This document shows, one piece after another, positions 44,744 through 57,219 of a stretch of 64,000 bases of DNA; the first letter of the stretch is position 1; every line of letters starts with the position of its first letter. The notes under the pieces are model-generated. The model worked only from the letters and a program-made list of their open reading frames with translations. It had not been told where the DNA came from and did no database searches. A program made the position numbers and the translations under genes. This DNA comes from Phlegmacium glaucopus (taxonomy: Eukaryota; Basidiomycota; Agaricomycetes; Agaricales; Cortinariaceae), in contig MU130378.1 of the NCBI GenBank assembly GCA_015039465.1, forward strand, positions 1,492,570 through 1,556,569, given 5' to 3'.

Positions 44744-45473
44744 TCAACGGGTAGAGCGCATGCTGTTATCGCTGTTGTGGCGAGAATTTGAGGGAATTTG
44801 TGGCATACTTGGTGGGGTTGTTGATGGTTGAAATGTGTTGAGAATTGATGACCAAGCACTAGGTGTAAAGAGCCAACCATCAGCTTCTGTTGAAGTTGTA
44901 GTATCTCCCCGGGGCGCTTTGTTGGCCAGCATTGTCCACAAAGCGACCAACTTTGCTTGTATGAAGGTCAGCACATTGCGCTGGATAGCGTCTAGATGAT
45001 CCTCGTTTCGAGAGAAAACTGGTTGAAGATAAGCGGTGTAGATGTATGTCGAGCCCTGAACCACGGAATGGAAACATTAAGCAAATCAGATAGAGGCGAT
45101 TGAGGCGACTGACCTGTGTCTGTGGCAAGGATAAAAATAACAAGAATAAAGTTTTTACTTCCCAATAGAACGGAAGCCTTTTGAGATGAATGAGATGTTA
45201 ATTTTGAATTGATAACTAGAAAATGAAACATACCAGCCAATGAACCACTCTGCGACGTACTCAAAGGCGACAAAAGCGCCAACAACGGACCAGTACATGG
45301 CCCATTTCTGTAACTCTGACTCCGAGATGGGGTGACGGGACAGAGTTTTGAATGTAGCGTAGGAAGGAAGGAAGAAGGCAAACCAGGCGCTGCATGTTGC
45401 GTTAGATGGTGTGGATATCTTATCTGAGAGCCAATAGAGCGAACCTTAGCAATTGGGATATGACTGCGAACAT
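44744..45473 (-). CDS. YOP1: Yop1/REEP-family ER-shaping protein
   Basis: The ATG at 45473 gives MFAVISQLLS, spliced to AWFAFFLPSYATFKTLSRHP. Then follow SESELQKWAMYWSVVGAFVA, FEYVAEWFIGW, LPFYWEVKTLFLLFLSLPQ and GSTYIYTAYLQPVFSRNEDH. The hydrophobic hairpins match the TB2/DP1/HVA22 domain, which wedges into the ER membrane and bends it into tubules. The C-terminal tail is Ser/Pro-rich and ends DNSMRSTR at 44744. A longer frame upstream lacks the family N-terminus, so the 45473 start is preferred. It is divergent from the Zn2Cys6 gene, with 122 bp between starts. Confidence 0.9.
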
Positions 45474-45595
45474 AATTTAAGAAACATGTCCCAAAGGGAC
45501 AGTACACATGTTCCGATATAGTTTGGTCTTGTTTGATATTATCATTTCCGATTCCTCACCCATCCGCATCCGCCCCTTGTGCATTCAGCTATAAA

Positions 45596-48500
45596 ATGGA
45601 TTCATCGGGTTCATCTAACCCAACCATCAAGAAACAAGAAGAGGACGATAAAAATGAAAAACGCGACATTAAACCTGTTCCCAAGACCTTGAATCGAGTT
45701 CCTCGTAAGCTGTTCAAAGTTTCATACTGAAATTCACGTTTTTAACCTGCTCAACAAATCAAAGGTGCTTGCGTGAGTAAATTGACGTTATCTGCAATAT
45801 TTCCGATTCTCAAGTATATCCATATCATCAGAATGCTTGTAGAAAACAAAAGATGAGATGCGAAGGCGCCGATAACCCGCCATGTAAACGCTGTCGAAAT
45901 GCTGGACTTGAATGTCTTTTCGAAAAGCCTTCACGCGAAGCTACACTTACAGGAGAAGCTGGGTTAGAGTAAGTTTTCCCCCTCATACGTATCTTTGACT
46001 TGTTGCTGAATATTCCACAGACGAATTCGCAGCCTTGAAGCTCACGTTGCAGAGATTCGTCACACCCAGATGGCCATTCAAAACAGTCTGTCAGAAATTG
46101 TACATCATCTGCGCTCCGGAGCGTTTCCTACCCGATCCCCTTCTATTTATCCGCCTTCTTTCCAGCAGTCGCCGAGCATGACATCCCCATCCGTCTCTAC
46201 ACCAACAAGCCACCAACACGCATCTCCTCAGAGTGCATCGACCACATATGCGTCTTCGCACGGGTCTGTTGTTAATGGCCCGCAGGCGCGTCAAGCTCGA
46301 GCATCGTTGCCTGGCCCAACGTATCAGGGTTCACCCATGATTCACTCGACCCAGTCTGTACCATCCGAAGAGTTGCATCCTCCTCAGCTTTCTCCAGCGT
46401 ATGGAAACGTTCCGCCAGGCGGACAGAACTTTAATAATCATCCCCATCCTCAGCCCTCTCAAGGTCCCGTTCTTCCCCCTTTCTCGAGTATTCAAACTAT
46501 GGGCCCTCCTGTTCCTCATCAGAGCCATGTATCCTCTGGTCGTTACCAATCTTCTGAGCCGATCGTGCAGAGGGTGCCTGGCAAATATCCGCCCTCAGGA
46601 TCAAAGAGACATGCACCCCCGTCATCCAATGTGACAAGTGCCGATTCATCGGATCTTGATGACGAAGACAACGGCGAACTGCCTGCGCAGGGTCTTCTGG
46701 CTCCGTGGGAAGTTCTTCGAGGTTTAGCAGATGTCGCTATTGAACGCGCTGCCAAAGTAAGATGACTTCTGATTTATTTGACGATTTCCCGATGTCAATG
46801 CGGCATTAGGAAACTGGTGACAGCAGTGAATCCCATAGCAGGACAAGGACCCCCTCACCAGAACGGCGCTCAAGACCCTCTAAGAGAAGAAAAATACGTC
46901 ATAGGTTACCTCAAAGTTTAACGTTCCCCGATGGTAATCAACAGATTTTATCTTCCAAAAAGATACCTGGTTGATCTCCTTTCCAGTCGTTACGAAAAAC
47001 ATCGTGAGCGATTCAGATGCCCGCGAGCTTTTCAAAATGTTGGAAATTTTGCTTATATTATCCGCCCATCTCACCTAATCTCTCTTCAAACAGTTTTTAT
47101 CACGGATGCTCCACTTTTTTGTGAGTTTTCAGTCTTGAGCACCCTTCTACCTATGGCATATTCAATCACATTCCAAAGACCCGTTTTCGACTCTAACGTG
47201 GATACTTATGAAGCGTTGCGCGAACGTTCTCCCTTTGCCGTTGATTGTATCTGCATGGTAGCCGCACGAGTGCGTGATGGAGGAGGTATGTATTAACTCT
47301 TTTTGTCAACTGAGTTCACTTCACATCACTATTTCAGGGAAATCCAGTGAGATTTACCTCAAGTGTCTTGAGGAAGTCCAAACGATCTCTTCCGCCACCC
47401 TATTCGCGCCAGTAGTCCGAAGCGAAGCGGTACAATCAATGAGTTTGTCAATTTTTGAATGCATCCGATTTTTAATGATTAGTATCTTACTTCTCTCTTA
47501 GTTCTTGTGTCTGGTTGGTCCGACAATGGCTGGCTAAGCGGGGGCCATGCAGTAAGGATGGCGATGGAATTATGTCGGTCCCCTTCTTGCATGCATTGTT
47601 CTTTTTTCAAAACTAAAGTCGACTTGCAGCAATGCACAAGGCGTGGCCAAGACTTCTAAAGCGTATGAATGCTAACAAAGTGGATTCCGATGATCGACAG
47701 CTTGTAGTTGCCTCAAGGATATGGTTCTGTCTCTACTTGTTTGAGCATCAGTCTGTCAATTTTTTTCCAATAATCATTTGCGATGATCTCAACACAACTG
47801 TCAGACTGTCTTATGGTACGGGACGACCCGCCGTCCTTAAAGATGATCAGAGCATCAAGGATTGTCGTTACCTTCTCAACCATCCAATGGCGATAGAAGA
47901 CGATATGAGGCTGGTTTCTACAGTGGAACTAATTGCTATCCGAGAACGCGTGCATAATACACTTGCACCATTTGATGGCCCTGTGAAGCCCGAACACTTT
48001 GAAGAATTGCACCGAGCGGATCATGACTTCCGAAGTTGGTATGCATCCTGGGATGCAGCATTTTCTCGAAAATATGAAGACGCAGGTCTGTCTTGTAGGA
48101 ATTTCTTCGCTTAAATGTTATTCTGAAATATGCACAGCCTTTTACCGACAAAGCCTACAGATCCAACATCTTCACGCGGAGCTGTTCCATAACGCCACGG
48201 CTTTGCGAGGCATCAACGGCCCCGAAGATGCACAGAAGATGCCAGCCTCCCAAAGAGAACTAGCTATTCGTTCCATCCAGATCGCTCGCCAAGGATTGGA
48301 CATCACCGTCAATTCCCCTGCTTACAGAGAGGGGATGAAATATGGTATGACATTGCTTTGATCATTTAACTCGAATCTAGAAAGTTTGAATGTAGCCGTC
48401 CATTATACTCATGCTACTGCGACATTTGCTGCTTCGTTCCTGCTGCGCCTTGCAAGACTTTTGTAAGTCAAACCTTGTAGTCTTTATGTCTTACTAAGAA

Positions 48501-49103
48501 CAAATGTAGTCCAAATGACTGTGACATTGTCGAAATTCGAAACAGAGTAGAGCGACTTGCAAGCTTGATGGCTGAAAGTAAATGAATTTCTTGGGCTCAA
48601 GCTCTCGTCACTGACTAATGTTGGTTTCAGTCCCTGGAAAACGATATGCGTTGACGTTGCAACTGATGCTCAAACGGTCCAAAAGAAGAAAGGGAAATTC
48701 TTCCTCCCTCTCTCCTAAACACTCCCGTGATGCTCAGCGCCCCGTAGCTATGGCCATTGACCATGCACCCAGCAGCAACCTTCCGCCTCAGACGACAACA
48801 TTTCAGCATAGAACTTCTGAGCCTTTCTCTTCCTTCGAGGGTACCTTTCCAACCCAAGATTACACCACCGGGCACAGCGCGGAACTGGCAGTCAACCCTA
48901 TGCCACAACACTACCCTCATTTACCATACCCACATCCTGTAGACATCGACCAGTTATGGCGGGGTACTGAACAAACGTCATCGGACCAACTTCCTGTTTG
49001 GATGACCGACCACAGCTTGGGAGGGACTTCATTTTCGCAGCATGGTATGGATGCTTTCATCATGCCCACCGAATACGTACCTGCTGCTCCTCAAATCTGG
49101 TAA
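45596..49103 (+). CDS. Zn2Cys6 fungal-specific transcription factor
   Basis: The start is MDSSGSSNPTIKKQEEDDKN. The binuclear zinc cluster is split by an intron near 45780: GAC joins NACRKQKMRCEGADNPPCKR, then CRNAGLECLF. This is the C-x2-C-x6-C-x6-C-x2-C-x6-C spacing that binds two zinc ions. A dimerisation helix follows (RIRSLEAHVAEIRHTQMAIQ). A long Ser/Pro/Gln-rich linker leads to the middle homology domain (SPFAVDCICMVAARVRDGG, a VSGWSDNGWLSGGHAVRMAM block, SRIWFCLYLFEHQ, LSYGTGRP). The C-terminus is rich in Ser, Pro, His and Gln and may activate transcription. Target genes are unknown. About ten introns interrupt the C-terminal half and not all borders are certain. Confidence 0.88.
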
Positions 49104-49319
49104 TACTTATGTTATTTCTCCCTGATCTGTGTATATCTGTGTATGCTGTTATTCCCTTGTTTCAAAAGCATTTCTCTTATATTCATCTGTCCTATGTGCA
49201 GCGGAATCGATACATATGCAGACCCATACATACCCTTGCGTACAAGTAAAAAGGATACGATGTATGCAGAAAGTAATAATTGCTTACATAAAAACATCGC
49301 CTTTCTTTCATTCACTAGC
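49104..49319. other. intergenic region upstream of PRM10
   Basis: This 216-bp region is AT-rich with a short run of TATC/TGTA elements. No conserved motif was recognised. An in-frame open stretch upstream of 49320 lacks an ATG with family support. Confidence 0.3.
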
Positions 49320-51423
49320 ATGGAGGACGCACTAAATCAGATTCCAGATAAACCTTTGAATGACGGCAGGTCCAACCAAAGTGCCTCAGAATCTCCTTCC
49401 AGTCCGCAGGGTGTACGACCTGTTTTGGCAACTCATCTCCAACCCAACGACGATACGAATAATAAGAAATCATCAAGAACCAACAGCAACTTCTCAATTT
49501 CTTCTCTTATCAAGCGACCGCGAAGGCAATCTGTCATTACAAAACACATCGAAGGTGCGTGCTGCATATATATATATATCATGTTACTCCTGACTTCGTG
49601 CTGAATAGAAATAACACAAAGGAGGAAATTCATTTTAAAACTTGCTAAAGCCCTTCTTTCTTTTGGAGCACCCTCTCATAGAATCGAATCGCAGCTCTCT
49701 GCCGCCTCCGATATCCTAGACGCACAAGCTGGTTAGTAACCATTTGCATTTATTGCCGATACTGTTTATAAATATATCATAACTTTAGAATTTGTTCACC
49801 TCCCCAACATCATCATTGTTTCAATCCGCAACGATGAGACGCGTGCGACACGAACCTACTTTGTACGATCTCGGGGACGTATTGCTCTGACCTCACTTCA
49901 TAAAGTTCATGAGATATACCGAGATGTCCTGCACGACGTCATCGGTGCTGAAGCTGGCACTGAGGCACTCAGGAAATTATTGAGATCCCCGCCTATCTAT
50001 TCTCTTAAACTTCGATGTTTCCTTGCCTTCGTCTGTGCATCGATCATCTGCGGATTGTCTTTTGGAGGCTCGATTCTTGACATGTGGATCAGCGGTGCTT
50101 GTGCATGTGTGTTGCAGTATTTGGGTTTGAATGCAGCCAACAAGAGTTCGATGTATGCTAACGTCTACGAGTGAGTCGGAGCGCATATATTTATATCATT
50201 TTGCTCAGGCTATCATAGGATATCAGTGTCAATTGTCGTGGCATTTGTTGCTCGAGGTTTAAGTAACCTTCCAGGTGACATCTTCTGCTATAGTGCGATC
50301 TCTTCCGCTGGAGTCGTCGTAATTCTTCCTGGTTTCACGGTTTGTGAGCAATTGAATTCATTTGCCTTATCAAATGGCTAAATCTGTGGTTTAGTGACCA
50401 GTGCGCTTGAGCTTATGTCAAAAAACATCTTTTGTGGCTCCGTAAGAATCGTATATGCAATTATTTACACACTGTTTCTTGTAAGTTCCGTTGTCATATG
50501 GGTCTCGAAAACATTTCATTTGATAATGCAGGGGTTTGGTTTGACTATCGGGTCTGACTTTTATCTGGTCGTCGATCGGCGTGCCCGTCGTACATATTAC
50601 CGCAGCTCGATACCGGAAGATTTAAGTTATACGCATGGTAAATTCTTGATGGTAAATGGTTCTGAGCCATTTATGCCCCTCGTCGGCGTACTCGGCCAAG
50701 GGAACATCACTGGCTATGCTGTAGACCATACTATCAAAGGTCAGTAATAGAATGGCAATGGTTGGTGGAATTAAGAAACTCTTACCTCTTCAAGGATGTA
50801 TGCGAGAACCAGCCTGGCCGTGGTGGATGCTTCCTTTGCCTTGGTGGACTCTGTTCCTTCTGGTTCCGATCTATTCGATTTGCTCGTCTCTTTCAAATCT
50901 GCAATACTGGAGAAGTCTGCAGTTGCCTGTCATGGTCCTTTTCTCCTGTTGTGCTTATGCAGCAAACCACGCCGCAAGTCTAGTCTTGCCAGGAAGAACA
51001 GATATTGTTTCTGCTGCTGGTGCTTTCATCATTGGCTCTCTAGGGAATGTCTACTCTCGTGTCGTCCGAGGAACCGCGTTTACCTCAATGGTCACTGGTG
51101 TCTTGTTTCTTGTGCCTGTAAGCACCCTTGTCTTTCAGAGGCAAACAAGTTGTCAATTTCTTTTCAAGTCTGGGATAGCCCAAGGCGGAGGTCTTACCCA
51201 AACGTACCACAGCTCAGCGGAGCAATACTCTAGCGGGTTTTCCTTGGCGCTCAGGATGATATCAGTTGCTGCTGGCGTAACAATCGGTCTATTTGTTAGC
51301 CAGGTTATAGGTGTGTCCGTCTCGCTAACATTCAACATTGCAACCACTTACACAATCTGTGCTTGCCTCATCCAAGTTTACTTGTTTGGAAATCGCAAGA
51401 ATGTCGCCCATTTCGCTTTTTGA
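49320..51423 (+). CDS. PRM10: Prm10/ThrE-like membrane transporter
   Basis: The N-terminal cytosolic part (MEDALNQIPDKPLNDGRSNQ...) is Ser/Asn-rich. The ThrE/DUF1212 hallmark follows: FILKLAKALLSFGAPSHRIE, FVHLPNIIIVSIRNDETRAT and HKVHEIYRDVLHDVI. About ten hydrophobic helices follow, including CFLAFVCASIICGLSFGGSI, ISVSIVVAFVARGLSNLPGD and FIIGSLGNVYSRVVRGTAFT. GVLFLVP splices to SGIAQGGGLTQTYHSS. Yeast Prm10 is a pheromone-regulated membrane protein of unknown transport role, and bacterial ThrE exports threonine and serine. The stop is at 51421-51423 after NRKNVAHFAF. Confidence 0.88.
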
Positions 51424-51561
51424 TGCCCTGCCTATCTGTCTTTCTTGTTATCGTCGCGTGGACTGTGTTATGTGTTTTGTTTCTACCAAAAAATACATAT
51501 GAGTGCAACATAGTAGTATATCCTTTCATGGCTATTATGTAAAGTTGTAAAATATACAATT
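51424..51561. other. convergent intergenic region (PRM10 / HLTF-like)
   Basis: Only 138 bp separate the two stop codons, so the 3' UTRs probably overlap. It is AT-rich and no motif was recognised. Confidence 0.3.
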
Positions 51562-54500
51562 CTAAGGTGTTGTTGGTATTGTATCTCCATGATCAGTCCC
51601 AAACAATTGAGTGAGTTCTTCCATGCGTCGCTGTAGTAAATCAGCCTTGCTGAAATTATGACCAAGGGTCATATTGGCTAGTGCCGTCTTCTTTCGTTGC
51701 ACCTCTAGTAGCCGTGCCTCAATGGAGTTTTCAATGATGAGCTTCACGGTTGTAACAGGACGCGTTTGACCCAGTCGATGCTAAATGACACTTGATAAAC
51801 AAACCAATCTAGTAATCCTTGAGCCCCGTTGTACTCACAATTCGGTCGACTGCTTGATTTTCGACTGCGGGGTTCCTAGAAAAAGCTGTTAGGTATAAAT
51901 CATATTAATATTGCAAGAAGAAATACCAATAAGGGTCCATTAGGTATACTCGTTGTGCAGCGGTAAGATTTAAACCGACGCCACCGGCTTTCAAGCTTAC
52001 AAGGAGAACTTCACAGCTAGGGTCGTGTTTCAGGGCCTCCATAGCACGCGTGCGGTCGTCTCGTTTCATAGTCCCATCTAAGCGATCGTATCGTATACCG
52101 GCAGCTTCTAGGGCATCCTCGATCCTACAAGTTACGAGAAGTATGAGAGCTGAGGCTGGAGACTGAGTTAATCATTTACGCACTTGTCGAGCATGGATGT
52201 CCACTGAGAACTAGGAATGCAGGTAAGATCAACTAAATTTAAAAAGGGACTAACAACGTACAAAACGACCGTCTTCACGATGCCTTCATCTATTTGAGCC
52301 CCATCCTCGTCTAAGACATGGGCTTCCGGGTCGTAATTGGCTGACTGTGGGTTAGTCCTCGAGAACTGGACAAGGTCACCTAACAAAGCCTTGACTTTCG
52401 TTGAAGGATGGAAGTTGTCAAGGGACGCCCCTTTCTGTCGTTTCTCCCGTTTCTGTGCTTTCTTCTTCTGCAGTAGGTCAGGACTTGGATCTGATTTGAC
52501 CTCAATGGCATCAGTAGGTGAAAGACCAGTTTGACATGCCGAGCATGAACGTCGGATGTCAGGAGCAACGTTTGGCCAACCTGGGCAGATTGAGTGACGA
52601 TAGCATTCCAAGCAAAAGAGGTGTTGACACCGCGTCAAAATTGGTCGAGGTGTGTTTGGACTACTAGCACGAGTCGATCCACGAGAAATAGTTCCTTTGG
52701 TACGCCTGCCCCGCTTATTTGACGATGGTCCCAGGCCGTCGTTGTCAGCACCCTCGACTTGAGTTAGGTCCGACGACACACAAAGTTCACACCCACATTC
52801 TACACATTGAGTAGTGGCTGATTCCCGTAAAATGGCGAAGATGGCTGTTGCTCGTGCTAGATTGAATCCTTCTGTTGCTATCGAAGCAATGATATCCTCA
52901 TACGATGACATTGTCTCTGACGAGCAGCCCTCTTGTCCTAATCCCTTCCCTGCTACCAGCTCAAAATGATCACAGATCTGTCGTAGACGCAGGATCTTCT
53001 GCAAAATCCCAACATAATTCTTCATGACTTCATTTTTGTTTGAAAGGTCGTTGAACTCTGCCTTTGATTCATTGAAAAATTTATCATAGATGGCTTGCTC
53101 CTGCGAATCGAATTTCAAATAGCGGAGTTGATCATGGCGTGGAGGAAGTGCAAGGATGCGTTTGCCATCCATGGTCTTGGTTTCTTTCGTTCTCCGAAGC
53201 GTAATGGATTTCATGATCATCTGAAGTCGAGCAACACCTAGTGGTTGTCCAAATTTCACTGGACTGCCAATGAACTCAGTCCAAACATTCTTGTCATCAA
53301 AAGGGTGCAGTCTTAAGAATTTGATAAGCGCAAAGACGTCGTCCAGTTTGTTTTGAACCGGTGTTCCTGTCAAGCATAACCGTCGATCGGCCATTAAGTC
53401 ACAACATGCACGACTCGCCACCGTTCCTGTCTCCTTTATACAACTAAAAAGTTTCTTTCAGAATGGTGGCAACTAACGGCAGTGAAGGTAACTCACTGAG
53501 CTTCATCCAATACCACTCGGAACCAATGTATGCTTTGTAGAGCACTAGGCGTCTCTACGAGGTTGCCGCCTGGGGTAATAATGCTTGACTTCTTCCTCTT
53601 CAAACCCGACTTCTTGGGTTTCGGCAATCGTAACACTTGATTGCCATGCTCATCAATATCAACGCCGCCCATGCCCTCACTGCTAATACTGTCCTCCTCT
53701 TCGTCGTCAGCCGTGATTAAGCTTCTATTCTGTTTCGAATATTCTGACGCGAGTGTGGCGTAGGTCGTAATTACAGCATCGAAATCGGCAAGGAATGCAG
53801 GATCAGGTCTACGAGCATTTCCATGATAAATATAGACTCGGAGCGGTCTGCCCTCGCGCGTCCGTTTCGACTTCTCAACGTCGGGCTTTTCGTCAACTTG
53901 CATAGCGGTTTGCGAGGAATTGCTATTGTGAAATGACCCACTCGACACAACGCATGGCCCACCGTTTCCGCCGATAACAAATACCTCGCCCCTCCAATGT
54001 TCACGAAACTGATCTTCCCAATTCGACACGGTGGAAAGGGGACAAATAATGAGAGTCGCTCGGCTTTTCGCTTTGATGCGGCATGACCTTGCATATTCTG
54101 CTTCCAATCTCTCTCGCGACTTTTCTTCTTTAGCTTTCGCTTTTGCAGATTGACTAGACTCAGGAATACCCCAAACGGAGCCAGCAAACTGAGATGGATC
54201 TGGGGCCTCAAGCAAAGGTGGAGGTGGAGGCACTTTATCGAGAGGCGAAAGTGCGAAATCGGCAGAGGAAGATAATGTTGCTGCAATAAGCGAAACACAA
54301 GTGATAGTCTTCCCCAGTCCCATCTAAGTTAACACTCAGACAAAAAGATTCGCAGAAAAATATTCATAAAAACACACGTCATCAGCCAGAATAGCTCCCT
54401 TGGATTCTTTTGGAGGCTCATAGACTTCGTTTTGAGTCACGACATGGAACCAAGTGGTTTGTCGGGATAGAGGATTATAACGATGCTGCCACAGAGAAGA

Positions 54501-55835
54501 GAACCCACTGCCTGCACTGACCCTTTCCCGCTCGCGTTCCAGTAGGAAAGTAATGGCCTTCTTTTGATGAGGATATAGTTGTGTTGCCACCTCGGAGCCT
54601 TTTTCAATAAAATGAGTATCCCATAAGACATAAACACCAGCCGGGTACACGCACATGGCTCGGTTTCTATCAATCCGTCTTCGTCCTTCAAACTCTTGAA
54701 GAGCTCATCTACTTGACTTCTTTGAACGTCGACATTCTTCCCCGAGATAATGGGAGTAGTCCACCGTGAATGGTCTCTTTCGGGAGGAGATGTTAATTGA
54801 TTGAATGATATACTTATATCATCACGTCCTCCTGAAGGTGTATGAGGATTGAAATAGTGGTAATTCGCCAATCGTTGCATGCCATAAGATAGTGAAGGCT
54901 CCCCAAGAAAAAGGCCGCATTGTTTTAGATAGTTGCCGACAACGGGAACATTTCCCTTCGGGGTATAGACAAGCATTTGGAGTGAAAGAACGTTGAACTT
55001 GGAAAGAGGTGGGCATGTTAAATCCCCAGCAAAAATATATATCTTGTGGACTTACACTAGCTGGACCTTTGCGAATTTTTGCATCTAGTCTGATGAGACC
55101 CTTGCCTAGCATAGGTCCCAACGAATCCGCAACTTTCTGCTCAACCACGCCAAACGTCTCTCCCGCAATGCTTTCACCACTAGGACCTCGACTATGGGGT
55201 GATTTGATATGGATAGTTTCTCTATTATTTGGTTTGTGGGCCTGATATTCATATTGCAGCCTGACAGTGAGCCATTCATTCTCTCCAGGATGTTGGGGTG
55301 CCACATAAGGCACTGGGTATAAAACGAGTGCGTTGACAGTGAGTTCGCCTATACAAACAGGGGTTTTTGGCGGTAGGTCTGGAGGTAGCATGGAAGGCAA
55401 TGACCTCATTGTAATATTAGGTGGTGGAGGAGAAGGAGAGCCTGTGAGGTCAATAACTTGGCGATCTGGAGGGTGCGACGATGAAATTTGAGTTTGCTGG
55501 GAAGACGGAAGCTGAAATGAAGTAATTTTAGTAGGTGTTGAAGAGGGGGCCTCAAGGTGGGGAGCAGATCTGGCAAAGGGTGGTCGATATGCGGACTGGC
55601 TAAGCATAGGTGCGAACTTGAAATTATTATTTGAAGGGCTTGAAGAGAGGGGAGGAGACATAGTTGTTGACATTGATGAAAACGAAGAATTGAGAGTTTG
55701 AAAGTCTGTGCGAGGGCGTTTTGCAAATCTAGGAGAGATATAATGATTGCTGTCATCGTTATCGTCGTCGTCGAGAGTAAGATCAATGTGATTAGACTGA
55801 GATATAGATGGCCCAGTATCAGAACGAGTAGCCAT
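51562..55835 (-). CDS. Rad5/HLTF-like SNF2 ATPase with inserted RING finger
   Basis: The start is MATRSDTGPSISQSNHIDLT at 55835. The N-terminal part is Ser/Pro-rich and disordered. SNF2 motifs are in order: YPHQKKAITFLLER, the Walker A block spliced as MGLGKTITCVSLIAA, ATLIICPLSTVSNW, VVLDEAH (the His codon is completed across an intron), CLTGTPVQNKLDDVFALIKF and LRRTKETK. A RING finger with a long insertion sits between the two helicase lobes: CVECGCELC, then HLFCLECYR, then CSACQTG. Lobe 2 ends TVVFSQWTSMLDK and KLIIENSIEARLLEVQRKKT. Such proteins act as DNA translocases and ubiquitin ligases in replication stress tolerance. The HIRAN domain is not clear, so Rad5 versus Rad16/HLTF is open. 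Confidence 0.88.
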
Positions 55836-55901
55836 TGAGCTGGGCGTTAAAGAACACAAATCTTATTATGTAAGGAAGTCTTGTCATCAAACTAAATAAT
55901 C

Positions 55902-57015
55902 TCAAGTCCATCCCATCGACGCATACGCATGTCTAGCGGCTTCCTCCTTAGCCAACTGCTTGCTACTCCCATTTCCAATTCCTTTGCATATTCCATTCAC
56001 TACACAATTTATCATCAATGGAGCCCTTAATGCTACTCACATCTACTCACCAAAGCATTGCACAGTCCATCGACCAGCATGAGACGGTCCGCTAAACTCC
56101 GGAACATACTCCACCTTTACTCGACGTTGAACTGCAGCTTGGTTAAATAAAGGCAGAAATGGAAGCCCTGGTTGCGCAGGAGATAATGGGTTAGGAGGAA
56201 CAGTCGGAGGCGCCACAGGTAGGTGAGGGGGTTCTCGTCTCGGAGGCGAAGGACTCGGAGGAGGTTGTGAGGCAAAGAAAATAGTGGGTTGAAGTAGAGG
56301 AGACCTCATTTCACTCTTTGTCCTCTTTTGAGGCGGGATCTCAACACTCTGAAATGGCTCTTCATCACACGTTTCCTTGGGATTGAGATCTTCTTGTAAA
56401 AGCAGATTATCAATCCAATCATTCACGGTGTCTGCTCCATTCGCTAAAAACAGGCCACCAACGTAAGCATGGAATATAGAATTAGTTTCCTGTTATCCAA
56501 ATTTGAATTAATGAAGCATTGATTAACGATGTTGACTTGCCTGAGGTAACATAAGTGAGGGAAACACTTTAGGATGACAACGTAGTTTCTTTCTCAACCC
56601 GTAAAATGACACCCAATCTTCGATTATATTGCTTGAAAGTAATGAGTCCCTTTGTCTCTATGGTCAAATGATGTAAGTTCGAACAATTCTGAGGTCACTT
56701 GAATCAGCCTACAGAAATTTCAGCCGCCCTCAATATTGGGCGGCTACGAAACAAGCTACGTGTTATGGCAGCATCGAGCACTACTTTCCCAAGATCCCCC
56801 AGTCGTTCATTGTCGCCATATTGTTCAGGAGTGACATTGGGACGCCGTAGAGATTTATGTGTGAAGACTTGGAGAATCAGATCGCCACATTTTATCTCTG
56901 GCAGAGGCGGCGCGAGAGAAGTATTGAAATTTCTCCGATTGCCTTCTGAACGCTCCCTTTTCAGAGGGTTTGACTGGATATTAGGAAAAAGAGAACCAAG
57001 AATGTTGGAATTCAT
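55902..57015 (-). CDS. RNase III-fold and dsRBD protein lacking catalytic residues
   Basis: The ATG at 57015 gives MNSNILGSLFPNIQSNPLKR. An RNase III-like domain begins LILQVFTHKSLRRPN, then YGDNERLGDLGKVVL. The family signature is N-E-R-L-E-F-L-G-D-A; here the catalytic Glu is Gly and the Asp is Lys, so cleavage is not expected. A second exon (RQRDSLLSSNIIEDWVSFYG) and a third (ETNSIFHAYVGGLFLANGAD) complete the fold; the third also lacks the catalytic Glu. A Pro-rich linker (PPPSPSPPRREPPHLP) precedes a C-terminal dsRNA-binding domain (KVEYVPEFSGPSHAGRWTVQ, then GIGNGSSKQLAKEEAARHAY). It could be a mitoribosomal mL44 relative or a separate RNA-binding protein. The intron at 56490-56540 has a GC donor. 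Confidence 0.78.
56490..56540 (-). other. GC-AG intron in the RNase III-like gene
   Basis: On the minus strand the exon ends TTACCTCAG and the intron begins GCAAGTCAAC and ends GATAACAG (51 nt). The join gives S-L-M-L-P-Q-E-T-N-S-I-F-H-A-Y-V-G-G, which restores the RNase III fold. The 5' site is identical to that of the GC-AG intron in the dehydrogenase gene. Confidence 0.82.
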
Positions 57016-57219
57016 GGGCACATCTGAGCCATTAAATGGTAAACAGCAATGGTTTAATCCCACAGACCAAAACGGAAGCCAATGTCAAATAAATGTCAAT
57101 AAACGTAGTTGACGATTATGTAATTTCTAGCTCAGTGTAGTAAGGGACTTATCATATACACATATATTATATTAATAGGGTTGCTGGTATTCTAGCAAAT
57201 GCTAGCCAATTCCATTATG
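57016..57219. other. intergenic region, nothing recognised
   Basis: This 204-bp AT-rich stretch lies between two genes on the same strand. It should hold the promoter of the RNase III-like gene and the 3' UTR of the chromatin remodeller. Confidence 0.3.

Noticed and set aside
45473..45507. Longer Yop1 start at 45507
   Set aside because: It gives an N-terminus unlike the family and a different frame. The ATG at 45473 yields MFAVISQLLS, the expected start.
56660..56700. tRNA-like GTTCGAAC
   Set aside because: It lies in an intron of the RNase III-like gene and has no matching acceptor or anticodon arms.
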